In this document: positions 16,891 through 24,198 of the stretch, in pieces
Layout of the letters: every line of letters begins with the position of its first letter
Position numbering within the stretch: position 1 is the first letter of the stretch
NCBI GenBank assembly: GCA_904395865.1
Contig: CAJFNY010000107.1
Coordinates: 1-33,415, forward strand
DNA from: an uncultured Oscillospiraceae bacterium
Lineage (GTDB): Bacteria; Bacillota; Clostridia; Oscillospirales; Oscillospiraceae
Reading direction: 5' to 3'
DNA length: 33,415 bases
Program-made: the position numbers and the translations under genes
The notes under the pieces: generated by a model
Databases searched by the model: none
Seen by the model: only the letters and a program-made list of their open reading frames with translations
What the model was told of the DNA's origin: nothing

Positions 16891-17790
16891 TCACCAAATC
16901 CGAACTTCCGGCTCCAGCAGGATGCCGGAGTCGTCGTACACCCGCCGGCGGATCTCGGCGATCAGCGCCAGGATGTCGGCGCACGTTGCGCCGCCGTCGT
17001 TGACGACGAAGCCGGCGTGCTTCTCCGAAACCGACGCGCCGCCCACCCGGAGGCCCTTGAGGCCGGCCCCGTCGATGAGCGCCGCGGCGTATCCCCCGGC
17101 GGGGCGCTTGAAGGTGCTGCCGGCGGAGGGCAGGTTCAGCGGCTGGGAGGCCCGGCGCCGGGCCGAGAGCTCCTGCATCCGGGCGCGGATGGCCGCCGGA
17201 TCCCCGGGCGCCAGCCGCAGGCGCGTCTCCACCACCACGGACGTCCCGTCCTGGAAGGCGCTGGTTCGGTAGCCGAAGCCCTGGGCGCCGCCGCGGACCG
17301 TCTCCACGCGGCCGCCGCGCAGGGCCGCCGTCTCCACAGCCACCTGGCACAGCTCGCCGCCGTAGGCGCCGGCGTTCATGCAGATACCGCCGCCCATGGA
17401 GCCAGGGATGCCGTGGGCGAACTCCAGCCCCGTCAGGCCGGCCTCGCAGGCGAACACCGCCGCCCGGGCCATGGGCACGCCGGCGCCCACCACCAGCTCG
17501 TCCCCCTCCCGCCGCAGGGCCGTCAGGCCGCCCAGCAGGCAGATGACGAGGGTGTCCACCCCCTCGTCGGGCGGCAGCACGTTGGTGCCGGCCCCCAGCA
17601 GCCGGGGCGTCAGCCCCTCCTCCCGGCAGAAGGCCAGCAGCGCCCGCAGCTGGGCTACGTCGGCCGGAAAGGCCATGGCCGCCGCCGGGCCGCCGACCCG
17701 GAACGACACGTGCTCCGCCAGCGGTTCGTCATAGCGAACCGCCACCTCCGGGCACGCCTGCGGCAGCCGCGCAAGCCATCGGGTGTCCAT
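16891..17790 (-). CDS. murB: UDP-N-acetylenolpyruvoylglucosamine reductase MurB
   Basis: FAD-dependent reductase that turns UDP-GlcNAc-enolpyruvate into UDP-MurNAc, the second step of peptidoglycan precursor synthesis in the cytoplasm. The 299 residues contain the FAD domain motif LLGAGTNVL, GIPGSMGGGICMNAGAYGGE, the catalytic Ser segment SAGSTFKRP, and the C-terminal Glu in LEPEVRIW. The shape is the type II (Bacillus-like) enzyme without the extra loop of E. coli MurB. The ATG at 17790 is preceded by GGGGAGAGG. It is first in the operon behind a sigma-A promoter and joins cell wall synthesis to rapZ-yvcK, both tied to amino-sugar metabolism in other bacteria. Confidence 0.96.
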   Translation of the reverse strand: MDTRWLARLPQACPEVAVRYDEPLAEHVSFRVGGPAAAMAFPADVAQLRALLAFCREEGLTPRLLGAGTNVLPPDEGVDTLVICLLGGLTALRREGDELVVGAGVPMARAAVFACEAGLTGLEFAHGIPGSMGGGICMNAGAYGGELCQVAVETAALRGGRVETVRGGAQGFGYRTSAFQDGTSVVVETRLRLAPGDPAAIRARMQELSARRRASQPLNLPSAGSTFKRPAGGYAAALIDGAGLKGLRVGGASVSEKHAGFVVNDGGATCADILALIAEIRRRVYDDSGILLEPEVRIW

Positions 17791-17837
17791 GGTGCCTCTC
17801 CCCTTTCCGTTTCAGCGGGCGAACCCTATAGGATCTT

Positions 17838-17865
17838 ATCATACCATATGCGGGGAAAAAAGCAA
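17838..17865 (-). promoter_or_regulatory. Sigma-A promoter of murB-rapZ-yvcK-whiA-dnaE
   Basis: Minus-strand -35 TTGCTT (17865-17860), 16-base spacer, -10 TATGAT (17843-17838), lying between the hprK terminator and murB. A 40-base leader to the murB ATG would follow. The match is good but not perfect. Confidence 0.7.
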
Positions 17866-17877
17866 ATAGCCGGCGCC

Positions 17878-17907
17878 AAAAAAGCCGGGCGCCCTGCGGG
17901 CGCCCGG
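17878..17907 (-). terminator. Intrinsic terminator of hprK
   Basis: Ten-base-pair GC stem (CCGGGCGCCC at 17898-17907 and 17885-17894 read on the minus strand) with a three-base loop, followed after one C by TTTTTT (17883-17878). It begins 11 bases after the hprK stop, so hprK is likely a one-gene transcript. Confidence 0.92.
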
Positions 17908-17918
17908 TTCGGATGCAT

Positions 17919-18866
17919 TCAGAAGCTCTGGCCGAAGGACGTGTCGAAGTGCTTGTTGATCTGCTCGGTAAACTCGGCCGCGGCATTGTATCCCATCTTC
18001 TTCTGGCGGTTGTTCATGGCCGCCACCTCCAGGATCACGGCCAGATTCCGGCCCGGCGTGATGGGGATCGTGATGGACGGGATCTTGACGCCGAGGATGT
18101 CGGTGTACTGGCTCTCCAGGCCCAGGCGGTCGTAGACCTCACCGTCGCGCCAGGGGACGATGTTGATGATCAGGTCCACGTCGGCGCTCTCCTTGACGGC
18201 CGCCATACCGAACAGCTTCGCCACGTTGATGACGCCGATGCCGCGCAGCTCAATGTAGTGCCGGATCAGCTCCGGCGCGGTGCCGAAGCACTTCTTGGAC
18301 GAGGCCTTCTTGATCTCCACCGCGTCGTCGGCGATGAGCCGGTGTCCGCGCTTCAGGAGCTCCACGGCGGCTTCGGACTTGCCGATGCCGCTCTCGCCCA
18401 GGAGCAGCAGGCCCTCGCCGTAGACCTCCACCAGGACGCCGTGGCGCGTGATCCGCGGGGCCAGGTTGATCTTCAGGTAGGAAATCAGGCTGGAGATGAT
18501 GTACGACGTCGTCTCGCTGCCCTGGATGATGGTGGTGTCGTACTTCTCAGCCATCTCCATACATTCCGGCAGCGGATCCAGGTCCCGGGAGATGATCAGC
18601 GCCGGGATCTTGTAGGAGAAGAAGCGGTCGAAGATGCTGCGCCGCTCCTCGCTGGTGAGCTTGTTGAGATAGGCCGTCTCGGTGGTGCCGATCAGCTGGA
18701 GGCGCATGGGCTCGAAGTGCTCGAAGTAGCCGGCCAGCTGCAGACCGGGACGGCTGATGTCGTCGACGGTGATGTTGATGCTCTCGTAATCCGTCGCCTT
18801 GTAGAGCAGCCGCAGGTTGAACTCCTTGACCATCTGCGACAGCGGAACGCTGTAAGAATTGATCAT
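17919..18866 (-). CDS. hprK: HPr kinase/phosphorylase
   Basis: Bifunctional enzyme that phosphorylates Ser46 of HPr (or Crh) and removes the phosphate, setting carbon catabolite repression in Firmicutes. The 315-residue protein has an N-terminal MurF-like domain (1-130), then the kinase core with RHGVLVEVYG, Walker A GESGIGKS at 157-164, LIADDAVEI, and the signature LRGIGVINVAKLFG. The C-terminal K3 loop region contains ITPGRNLA. The ATG at 18866 follows GAGGTGA. A perfect -10 lies about 80 bases upstream and a terminator directly after. It is divergent from rpmB. In Bacillus hprK is linked with lgt; here it stands alone. Confidence 0.97.
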   Translation of the reverse strand: MINSYSVPLSQMVKEFNLRLLYKATDYESINITVDDISRPGLQLAGYFEHFEPMRLQLIGTTETAYLNKLTSEERRSIFDRFFSYKIPALIISRDLDPLPECMEMAEKYDTTIIQGSETTSYIISSLISYLKINLAPRITRHGVLVEVYGEGLLLLGESGIGKSEAAVELLKRGHRLIADDAVEIKKASSKKCFGTAPELIRHYIELRGIGVINVAKLFGMAAVKESADVDLIINIVPWRDGEVYDRLGLESQYTDILGVKIPSITIPITPGRNLAVILEVAAMNNRQKKMGYNAAAEFTEQINKHFDTSFGQSF

Positions 18867-18945
18867 GCCTTACTCACCTCATAAAACGCGCTTGCGGATT
18901 GGGCGCACGCTGCCGGCAGCCGGCCTTTGCGTCGTCAGTGATTTC

Positions 18946-18974
18946 ATTATACCGTGAATATGCCATTTTCGCAA
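18946..18974 (-). promoter_or_regulatory. Promoter of hprK
   Basis: Minus-strand -35 TTGCGA (18974-18969), 17-base spacer, perfect -10 TATAAT (18951-18946). It points away from the rpmB promoter, with 44 bases between the two -35 boxes. The hprK leader of about 75 bases holds no clear riboswitch. Confidence 0.82.
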
Positions 18975-19018
18975 CCGACCCACGGGAAAATTTAAGACAA
19001 AAATCTCCGGAAAAACTC

Positions 19019-19047
19019 TTGCAATTTGACGCAAAAGCTGCTACAAT
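19019..19047 (+). promoter_or_regulatory. Promoter of rpmB
   Basis: Plus-strand -35 TTGCAA (19019-19024), 17-base spacer, -10 TACAAT (19042-19047). The predicted start near 19054 leaves a 47-base leader to the rpmB ATG. Confidence 0.82.
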
Positions 19048-19100
19048 AGCATCTGCGTGTTTGAACGTTGATTTTCTCTGTGGCAAGGAGGTGCAGCCAG

Positions 19101-19289
19101 ATGGCCAAGTGTGATATTTGCGGCAAGGGTGTTGTGTTCGGCATAAAGGTCTCCCACTCCCACAGACGTTCCAACCGGATGTGGAAGCCCAATGTCAAGC
19201 GCGTGAAGGCGATTGTTGATGGTTCTCCGCGCCACGTCTACGTCTGTACGAGATGCCTGCGTTCCAACAAGGTGGAGCGTGCGGTGTAA
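19101..19289 (+). CDS. rpmB: 50S ribosomal protein L28
   Basis: Small large-subunit ribosomal protein of 62 residues, of the zinc-binding type. It keeps both CxxC pairs, C4/C7 and C49/C52, so it is the C+ form that depends on zinc. VSHSHRRSNRMWKPN is the usual L28 core. An in-frame start further upstream exists, but AAGGAGGTG at 19084-19092 places the start at the ATG at 19101. It is a one-gene transcript between its own promoter and a hairpin terminator. It is the only plus-strand gene in the first 24 kb. Confidence 0.97.
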   Translation: MAKCDICGKGVVFGIKVSHSHRRSNRMWKPNVKRVKAIVDGSPRHVYVCTRCLRSNKVERAV

Positions 19290-19312
19290 TCCCGACGGAA
19301 TCCAAACGAACG

Positions 19313-19347
19313 AGCGAGGCAGCCCCATAGGGGTTGCCTCGCTTTGG
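19313..19347 (+). terminator. Terminator between convergent rpmB and HD-domain gene
   Basis: Fourteen-base arms (AGCGAGGCAGCCCC and GGGGTTGCCTCGCT, one G:T pair) around an ATA loop, followed on the plus strand by TTGGTTT. In the minus direction the stem is followed by a T-containing run, so it may serve both genes. The HD gene ends at 19350, seven bases away. Confidence 0.82.
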
Positions 19348-19349
19348 TT

Positions 19350-19868
19350 TCACGGGCGCAGGCCCGGCACGGCCAGCAGACGGCGCAGCCACGCCGTTTC
19401 CCGCAGCGGCACCGGGCGGCCCAGGGTCTCCAGCAGGCTGACGTACTTGTCCACCGCCGTCACCACCCGCCCCTCCGGACTGTCCGGCCGCTTCCGGGTC
19501 AGGGGCCACATGTGGCGCAGAATGATGTCCGTCTCCACGGCCGTCAGGTCCGTCACACGGCGGGCGTTGGCCAGCGCAGCGGCCGGATGGGAGAAGCCGT
19601 GGAGGCGTTCGCCCGGCCCGGGGCGCCAGGTGTGCCAGTCGTACAGGAACAGGTCGTGGAGCAGGCCGCCGCGGGCGGCTGCCCGGGCATTCAGCCCCAG
19701 CCGCCGGCAGCAGCACCAGCTCAGATACGCAACGGCCAGACAGTGGCGCAGGCAGTCGACGTCCCCGTGCTGCGGGAAGGCCGCCATGGACCGGACCGCG
19801 CCGCTGGCCCACAGATCGGCCACCGCAGCGCGGAACGCGGCGTCTGCCGGCAGCACCGCCGCCCTCAT
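19350..19868 (-). CDS. HD-domain protein (predicted phosphohydrolase)
   Basis: Exact substrate unknown. The 172-residue protein shows the metal-binding pattern of the HD superfamily: H42 (CLRHCLAVAYL), the H71-D72 doublet in LLHDLFLYDW, further histidines at 94 and 119, and D140 in TAVDKY. Such proteins hydrolyse phosphate esters, often nucleotides, or act in signalling. An odd feature is the WCCCRR Cys run at 51-56. The ATG at 19868 has a GGAGGAGGGGG upstream and overlaps the end of the preceding membrane-protein gene by four bases (ATGA), which implies coupled translation. The HD family call is firm. I know this small HD family is common next to PF06541 proteins in clostridia only as an impression. 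Confidence 0.85.
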   Translation of the reverse strand: MRAAVLPADAAFRAAVADLWASGAVRSMAAFPQHGDVDCLRHCLAVAYLSWCCCRRLGLNARAAARGGLLHDLFLYDWHTWRPGPGERLHGFSHPAAALANARRVTDLTAVETDIILRHMWPLTRKRPDSPEGRVVTAVDKYVSLLETLGRPVPLRETAWLRRLLAVPGLRP

Positions 19869-20431
19869 GCCCCCTCCTCCGCGCCGCGGGCCGCCTGCCA
19901 CGCCCGCCGGGCCCGGCGGAAACTGACGGCAAAATCCACCAGATACACGCCGCTGAGCACCAGGGCGAGGGCCCATCCGGCCCGCTCCGGCAGGGCCAGC
20001 ACCAGGCGGAACACCGCCCGGTGGAGCCACAGGATCAGTACCACCAGCAGCGCTCCCCAGCCGGCCGTGCTCTCCAGGCAGAGGATTCCCTTATACTGGA
20101 ACCGCTTGTGGGAATAGTCCCACCAGAAGTCCCCGAACAGCCGCACCATGGCCCTGGCCGTCAGATACTCGAAGCCCGAGGCACCCAGGGCGCCTGCGAA
20201 GAAGAGCAGCAGAGCATTGTCCGCCAGCGGCCGCAGGGCCGCGTAGCCCAGCATGGCACCGAAGCCGTACACGATGCAGAACGGGCTGCGGGCAAAGCCG
20301 CGGTTCTCCCACACGCCCTTCTCCCGCCGGATGACGCAGCACTCCATGGCCCAGCCGAGGAAGCTGTACAGGAAGAACACGTCCACCAGCGCGTACAGCG
20401 GCACGGCCTCCGGATAAAACACCGTATGCAA
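19865..20431 (-). CDS. PF06541-type (CmpB-like) putative ABC-transporter membrane protein
   Basis: Function unknown. The 188-residue protein has four to five hydrophobic segments (about 12-30, 50-66, 70-88, 120-140, 148-165). Its FLYSFLGWAMEC near the N-terminus and FWWDYSHKRFQYKGILCLES later are what I recall of the ABC_trans_CmpB family, annotated as a putative permease although no ATPase is nearby. The start is TTG at 20431: GGGAGG lies eight bases before it, and a promoter with -35 at 20491 rules out the longer in-frame starts (the TTG at 20491 is the -35 box itself). The gene overlaps the HD-domain gene by four bases. Confidence 0.82.
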   Translation of the reverse strand: MHTVFYPEAVPLYALVDVFFLYSFLGWAMECCVIRREKGVWENRGFARSPFCIVYGFGAMLGYAALRPLADNALLLFFAGALGASGFEYLTARAMVRLFGDFWWDYSHKRFQYKGILCLESTAGWGALLVVLILWLHRAVFRLVLALPERAGWALALVLSGVYLVDFAVSFRRARRAWQAARGAEEGA

Positions 20432-20462
20432 ACGGCCCACCTCCCGGGATTTCACTGCGACC

Positions 20463-20491
20463 AGTATACCGCGGCGCCAGCCGTTTTGCAA
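20463..20491 (-). promoter_or_regulatory. Promoter of the CmpB-like/HD unit
   Basis: Minus-strand -35 TTGCAA (20491-20486), 17-base spacer, -10 TATACT (20468-20463). Transcription would start near 20456, leaving a 25-base leader with GGGAGG before the TTG start at 20431. It decides the start codon of the gene. Confidence 0.85.
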
Positions 20492-20520
20492 GGATTATGT
20501 ATTTTGACTTTCGTCTAAAT

Positions 20521-20747
20521 ATCAGAAATACCGGCATTGGAATGGCACGGCAGACGGCCGTGGTTTCGCTGCGGCGCCCGGCACAGCGGCACCAGGCGCT
20601 GCACCATGGAACGGCCCTTTCACTGTGTAACCAGGCCACAAGTCTTTGCTGCACACCCAGAGGCTCCGCAGCTTGTCAAACCAGGTGCAGGGCCGGCGGC
20701 GGATTTCGCACGGCTCCCCTTCCCCGTGGTATCCGGGGGAAAACGAA
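20521..20747. other. Gene-free region, possible structured RNA
   Basis: No convincing coding frame on either strand between the promoter at 20491 and the terminator at 20748. A ten-base-pair helix with one bulged A can form between 20599-20609 (CTGCACC-A-TGG) and 20681-20690 (CCAGGTGCAG). A second helix inside it pairs 20638-20642 (ACAAG) with 20672-20676 (CTTGT), and 20649-20652 pairs with 20668-20671. No known riboswitch, SRP, RNase P or tmRNA landmark was recognised. On the plus strand TTGACT at 20504-20509 could be a -35, but the -10 is poor. The orientation is unknown and the case is weak. Confidence 0.3.
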
Positions 20748-20780
20748 GAATCCGTACCCTCACATGGAGCGTACGGATTC
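20748..20780 (-). terminator. Hairpin terminator after gpsA
   Basis: Perfect ten-base arms GAATCCGTAC (20748-20757) and GTACGGATTC (20771-20780). On the minus strand, after gpsA, the stem is followed by TTCGTTTTCCCC. On the plus strand it is followed by TTTCCTTTTCC. It may work in both directions, and the plus side would end any transcript from the gene-free region. Confidence 0.75.
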
Positions 20781-20824
20781 TTTCCTTTTCCAGCTTCTCA
20801 GGCGGAAGCCGGTTGCCGCCGGTT

Positions 20825-21820
20825 TCAGTTCCAGCCGGCGTCCTCGAATTCGTGGCGCTTGCCGCGGGTCATCAGGGCGCGGATGGCGGCCCGGGGATCC
20901 AGGCCCTCGTAGAGGATGCCGTAGGCCTGGCTGGCGATGGGCATCTCGACGCCCAGCTTCTCCGACAGCTCGTGGGCAGACTTGGCGGCGTAGTAGCCCT
21001 CCACCACGGCGCCCACCTCCTCCATGGCCGTCTTGGGGTCCTTCCCCTGGCCGATGAGGATGCCGGCGCGGCGGTTCCGGGAGTGCATGGACGTGCAGGT
21101 GACGATCAGGTCGCCGACGCCGGCCAGGCCGGCGAACGTCTCCCGCTTGCCGCCCATGGCCAGGCCCAGACGGGCCGTCTCCGTGAGGCCGCGGGTCATC
21201 AGCAGAGCCTTGGTATTGTCGCCGAAGCCCATGCCGTCGCAGATGCCGGCGCAGAGGGCGATGATGTTCTTCAGCGCCGCGGCCAGCTCCACGCCGACCA
21301 CGTCGGTATTGGCGTAGACCCGGAAGTTCTCGTTCATGAACACGTCCTGCACCATCTCGGCCACGGCGATGTCCCGGCAGGCAGAGACGCAGCCGGTGGG
21401 GATGTCCCGCCCCACCTCCTCGGCGTGGGAGGGCCCGCAGAGGACGGCCACCGTATGCCCTGTGACCTCCTCAAAGATCTCGCTCAGGCGCTTGGAGGTA
21501 CCGGCCTCAATGCCCTTGGCCACCGAAACCAGCACGGCGTCCGGTGCCAGATGGGGCCGGACCGCCTCGGCCGTGGAACGGGCCGCGAAGGACGGCGACG
21601 CCATGACCACCAGCGGCTTGCCGGCCACGCAGGCGATGTCGCTGGTGAACGTCATCTCCGGCAGGGCCACGCCCTTCAGGAGCGGATTCTCACGGGTGCG
21701 GCGGAGGTTGTCCGCCTCGGACTCCAGGAACGACCAGAGCGTCACGTCGTGGCCGTTCTTCGTCAGCAGGCGCGCCAGGGCCGTGCCCCAGCCGCCGCTG
21801 CCCACCACTGCAATTTCCAT
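20825..21820 (-). CDS. gpsA: Glycerol-3-phosphate dehydrogenase [NAD(P)+]
   Basis: Reduces dihydroxyacetone phosphate to sn-glycerol 3-phosphate, the backbone for phospholipids. The 331 residues have the N-terminal Rossmann motif GSGGWGTALA (7-16), the catalytic-domain segment with LKNIIALCAGICDG and the lysine that binds phosphate, GFGDNTKA and LAGVGDLIVTC. A TTG one codon upstream also lies in frame, but the ATG at 21820 is better, with GGGGGA seven bases before it. It follows plsY by 12 bases and is last in der-plsY-gpsA. Its product is a substrate of PlsY and also of PgsA elsewhere in the window. Confidence 0.97.
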   Translation of the reverse strand: MEIAVVGSGGWGTALARLLTKNGHDVTLWSFLESEADNLRRTRENPLLKGVALPEMTFTSDIACVAGKPLVVMASPSFAARSTAEAVRPHLAPDAVLVSVAKGIEAGTSKRLSEIFEEVTGHTVAVLCGPSHAEEVGRDIPTGCVSACRDIAVAEMVQDVFMNENFRVYANTDVVGVELAAALKNIIALCAGICDGMGFGDNTKALLMTRGLTETARLGLAMGGKRETFAGLAGVGDLIVTCTSMHSRNRRAGILIGQGKDPKTAMEEVGAVVEGYYAAKSAHELSEKLGVEMPIASQAYGILYEGLDPRAAIRALMTRGKRHEFEDAGWN

Positions 21821-21832
21821 CAAACGGTCCCC

Positions 21833-22456
21833 CTATTGTGATTTCTTCCGGAAGGTCAGCCTGCTCTCCGTGCCGCGGAACAGGCGGACCAGATTGGCCC
21901 GGTGCATGAACAGCGCCGCCGCCGCCACCAGCAGCGCCAGCAGCAGGAGGGCCGTGTCACCCGGGAAGCACAGGGCGAAGGCCGGCGGATACACCAGCGC
22001 CCCCAGGCACGAGCCCAGGGAGACGTACCGCGTCAGCACCACCGCCACCAGGAACACCGCCAGCAGCGCCGCCAGAATCCGCCAGTCCATGACGCCGGCC
22101 AGCGTGGCGCCGCAGAGGATGCCCTTGCCGCCGCGGAACTGGAAGGCAGCCGGGAACATGTGGCCGAACACAGTGCTGACGCCGCCGACCATCTTCCCCA
22201 GGTCCGCCAGGCCGAAGCGGCCCAGGAGCCAGCCGCCCAGCAGCGCCGCCGCCACGGTCTTGCCCACGTCCACGGCCAGGACCAGCAGCGTCCGGGCGCC
22301 GCCGTAGCTGCGGAAGAAGTTCGTCAGGCCGGCGTTGCCGCTGCCGTGGGTGCGGACGTCTTCCTTCAGCAGCAGGCGCGACGTCAGGATGGCGCCGTTG
22401 AGATTGCCCAGGGCGTATCCGATCACGATCGTCAGGGCCAGAAACCATCCGAACAT
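21833..22456 (-). CDS. plsY: Acyl-phosphate:glycerol-3-phosphate acyltransferase PlsY
   Basis: Membrane enzyme that acylates glycerol 3-phosphate with acyl-phosphate to give lysophosphatidic acid. The 207-residue protein has about seven hydrophobic segments. The three family motifs are present: GSGNAGLTN near residue 40, GHMFPAAFQFRGGKG near 100, and the C-terminal HRANLVRLFRGTE. The SD (AGGAGG) lies in the tail of der, and the ATG at 22456 starts one base after the der stop. The der-plsY-gpsA order is a typical Firmicute arrangement and places substrate synthesis (gpsA) next to its use. Confidence 0.96.
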   Translation of the reverse strand: MFGWFLALTIVIGYALGNLNGAILTSRLLLKEDVRTHGSGNAGLTNFFRSYGGARTLLVLAVDVGKTVAAALLGGWLLGRFGLADLGKMVGGVSTVFGHMFPAAFQFRGGKGILCGATLAGVMDWRILAALLAVFLVAVVLTRYVSLGSCLGALVYPPAFALCFPGDTALLLLALLVAAAALFMHRANLVRLFRGTESRLTFRKKSQ

Positions 22457-22457
22457 C

Positions 22458-23786
22458 TCAGCCCTCCTTGTCGCCCTTCTGGCGGATCGTCAGCCGCACC
22501 GGCGTGCCGGTCAGGCCGAACACGGCGCGGATCTGATTCTCCAGGTATCGCTGATACGAGAAATGGAACAGCCGCGCGTCGTTGCAGAAGATCACGAAGT
22601 GCGGCGGCTTGACGCCGGCCTGGGTCATATAGTAGATCTTCAGCCGGCGGCCCTTGTCCGACGGCGGCTGCACCCGGGCCATGGCGTCCTCCAGGATGGA
22701 ATTGAGCATACCGGTGGTGATGCGCATGGCCGCGGCGTTGGCCACGGCGTTGATCTGCTCGAAGATCCGGTCCACCCGCTGGCCCGTCAGCGCCGAGAGG
22801 AACACCACCGGCGCGTACGTCATATACGGCAGATCGCGGCGGACGTCGTCGGTCATCCGGGCCATGGTGCCCGTCTCCTTCTCCACGGCGTCCCACTTGT
22901 TGACGACGATCACCGACGCCTTGCCGGCCTCGTGGGCCAGGCCGGCGATCTTCGTGTCCTGCTCGGTGACGCCCTCCCGGGCGTCGATGAGGATCAGGCA
23001 CACGTCGGCCCGCTCGATGGCCGAGACGGTGCGCAGCCCGCTGTACCGCTCCACGGCGTCATCCACCTTGGAGCGGCGGCGGAGGCCGGCCGTGTCGATG
23101 AACCGGTACCGGCCGAACTCGTTCTCGAAGTCGCTGTCGATGGCGTCACGGGTGGTGCCGGCCACGTCGGAGACGATGGCACGCTCCTCCCCCAGGATGC
23201 GGTTGAGCAGGCTGGACTTGCCCACGTTGGGCTTGCCGATGATGGCGACCTTAATGACGTCGTCGTCCGCCTCCTCGGCCTCCTCCGGCGGGAAGGCAGC
23301 CACGCAGGCGTCCAGCAGGTCGCCGGTGCCGTGGCCGTGGACGGCGGAGACCTCGATCGGGTCGCCCAGGCCCAGGGCGTAGAACTCATACACGTCGGGA
23401 TTCACCGGGCCCACCGAATCGCACTTGTTCACCGCCAGCACCACGGGCTTCTTCGCCCGCTGAAGCATGGACGCCACGGCGCTGTCGGCCGCGGTGAGGC
23501 CGACGGTCACGTCCGTGACCATGACGATCACGTCGGCCGTCTCGATGGCGATCTCCGCCTGGCGGCGCATGAACTGGAGCATCTCGCTGTCGGTGCCCGG
23601 CTCGATGCCGCCGGTGTCCACCAGGGAGAAGGCGCGGCCGTTCCACTCGCAGTCGCCGTAGATCCGGTCGCGGGTGACGCCGGGCGTGTCCTCGACGATG
23701 GCCGTGCGGCGGCCGGTGAGCTTGTTGAACAGCAGGGATTTGCCCACATTGGGCCGGCCTACGATGGCCACCACGGGCTTCGCCAT
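22458..23786 (-). CDS. der: Ribosome-associated GTPase Der (EngA)
   Basis: Essential GTPase for 50S ribosomal subunit assembly. The 442 residues have two tandem GTPase domains, G1 motifs GRPNVGKS at 10-17 and GKPNVGKS at 184-191. DTGG (G3) and NKCD (G4) are in the first and DTAGLRRR and NKWD in the second. A C-terminal KH-like domain contains LKIYYMTQAGVKPPHFVIF. The ATG at 23786 has GGAGG seven bases upstream. The open frame continues upstream, but promoter and rpmF terminator sequences lie there. It is the first gene of der-plsY-gpsA. Confidence 0.97.
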   Translation of the reverse strand: MAKPVVAIVGRPNVGKSLLFNKLTGRRTAIVEDTPGVTRDRIYGDCEWNGRAFSLVDTGGIEPGTDSEMLQFMRRQAEIAIETADVIVMVTDVTVGLTAADSAVASMLQRAKKPVVLAVNKCDSVGPVNPDVYEFYALGLGDPIEVSAVHGHGTGDLLDACVAAFPPEEAEEADDDVIKVAIIGKPNVGKSSLLNRILGEERAIVSDVAGTTRDAIDSDFENEFGRYRFIDTAGLRRRSKVDDAVERYSGLRTVSAIERADVCLILIDAREGVTEQDTKIAGLAHEAGKASVIVVNKWDAVEKETGTMARMTDDVRRDLPYMTYAPVVFLSALTGQRVDRIFEQINAVANAAAMRITTGMLNSILEDAMARVQPPSDKGRRLKIYYMTQAGVKPPHFVIFCNDARLFHFSYQRYLENQIRAVFGLTGTPVRLTIRQKGDKEG

Positions 23787-23838
23787 GGGAATTCCTCCTA
23801 CCAATCGGTCATTTCCAAATGCCTCCATGTCCATATTT

Positions 23839-23867
23839 ATTATGGCACGGGGCTGCCCGCAGGTCAA
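23839..23867 (-). promoter_or_regulatory. Promoter of der-plsY-gpsA
   Basis: Minus-strand -35 TTGACC (23867-23862), 17-base spacer, -10 CATAAT (23844-23839). A leader of about 45 bases to the der ATG follows. It lies between the rpmF terminator and der. Confidence 0.82.
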
Positions 23868-23885
23868 CGGGAAATCGGCCAGCGG

Positions 23886-23923
23886 GCAAAAGAAAAAGAG
23901 GCGGATCGAATCGACCGGCCTCT
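23886..23923 (-). terminator. Terminator of yceD-rpmF
   Basis: Minus-strand stem AGAGGC/GCCTCT (23923-23918 and 23902-23897) with a further partly paired inner stem, followed by TTTTCTTTT. It begins 18 bases after the rpmF stop. Confidence 0.88.
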
Positions 23924-23941
23924 CGTTCTTTTGCACAGGGA

Positions 23942-24127
23942 TTACTTCGCCTCGACGGTGAGCACTTCGCGTCCGTTGTAGGTACCGCAGGCCTTGCAGG
24001 CTCTGTGGGGCAGACGGGGCGCACCGCACTTGGGGCAGGCAACCACGCCGGGGATCGTCAGCTTCCAGTGGGAAGAACGTCTCTTGTCGCGTCTCGCCTT
24101 GGACACTTTACACTTGGGGACAGCCAT
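23942..24127 (-). CDS. rpmF: 50S ribosomal protein L32
   Basis: Small ribosomal protein of 61 residues, zinc-ribbon type: C31-x2-C34 and C44-x2-C47 are both kept. The N-terminal basic KVSKARRDKRRS is the usual L32 start. The ATG at 24127 follows AAGGAGG with seven bases between. It is 71 bases after yceD, the conserved partner, and both are read from one strong promoter. The gene is complete, with its own terminator behind it. Confidence 0.97.
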   Translation of the reverse strand: MAVPKCKVSKARRDKRRSSHWKLTIPGVVACPKCGAPRLPHRACKACGTYNGREVLTVEAK

Positions 24128-24198
24128 CGTGACACCTCCTTGGCTCTTTGGGTAAGGGGCTGCGGCCGGGCAGGCCCGACCTCAGTCCTCGAATGCCT

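Noticed and set aside
12120-17003. A very long open frame on the plus strand opposite dnaE, whiA, yvcK and rapZ (more than 1600 codons)
   Set aside because: It is the shadow of GC-rich genes on the minus strand, which leave few stop codons in the opposite frame. Its translation is low-complexity, rich in G, A, H, V, Q and D, with no domain, and it has no SD or promoter.
20432-20491. Longer N-terminus for the CmpB-like gene from a TTG at 20491
   Set aside because: That TTG is the -35 box of a TTGCAA-N17-TATACT promoter, and the next SD points to TTG at 20431.
20521-20747. Assignment of the gene-free gap as 6S, SRP, RNase P or tmRNA
   Set aside because: None of the conserved core sequences of these RNAs was visible on either strand.
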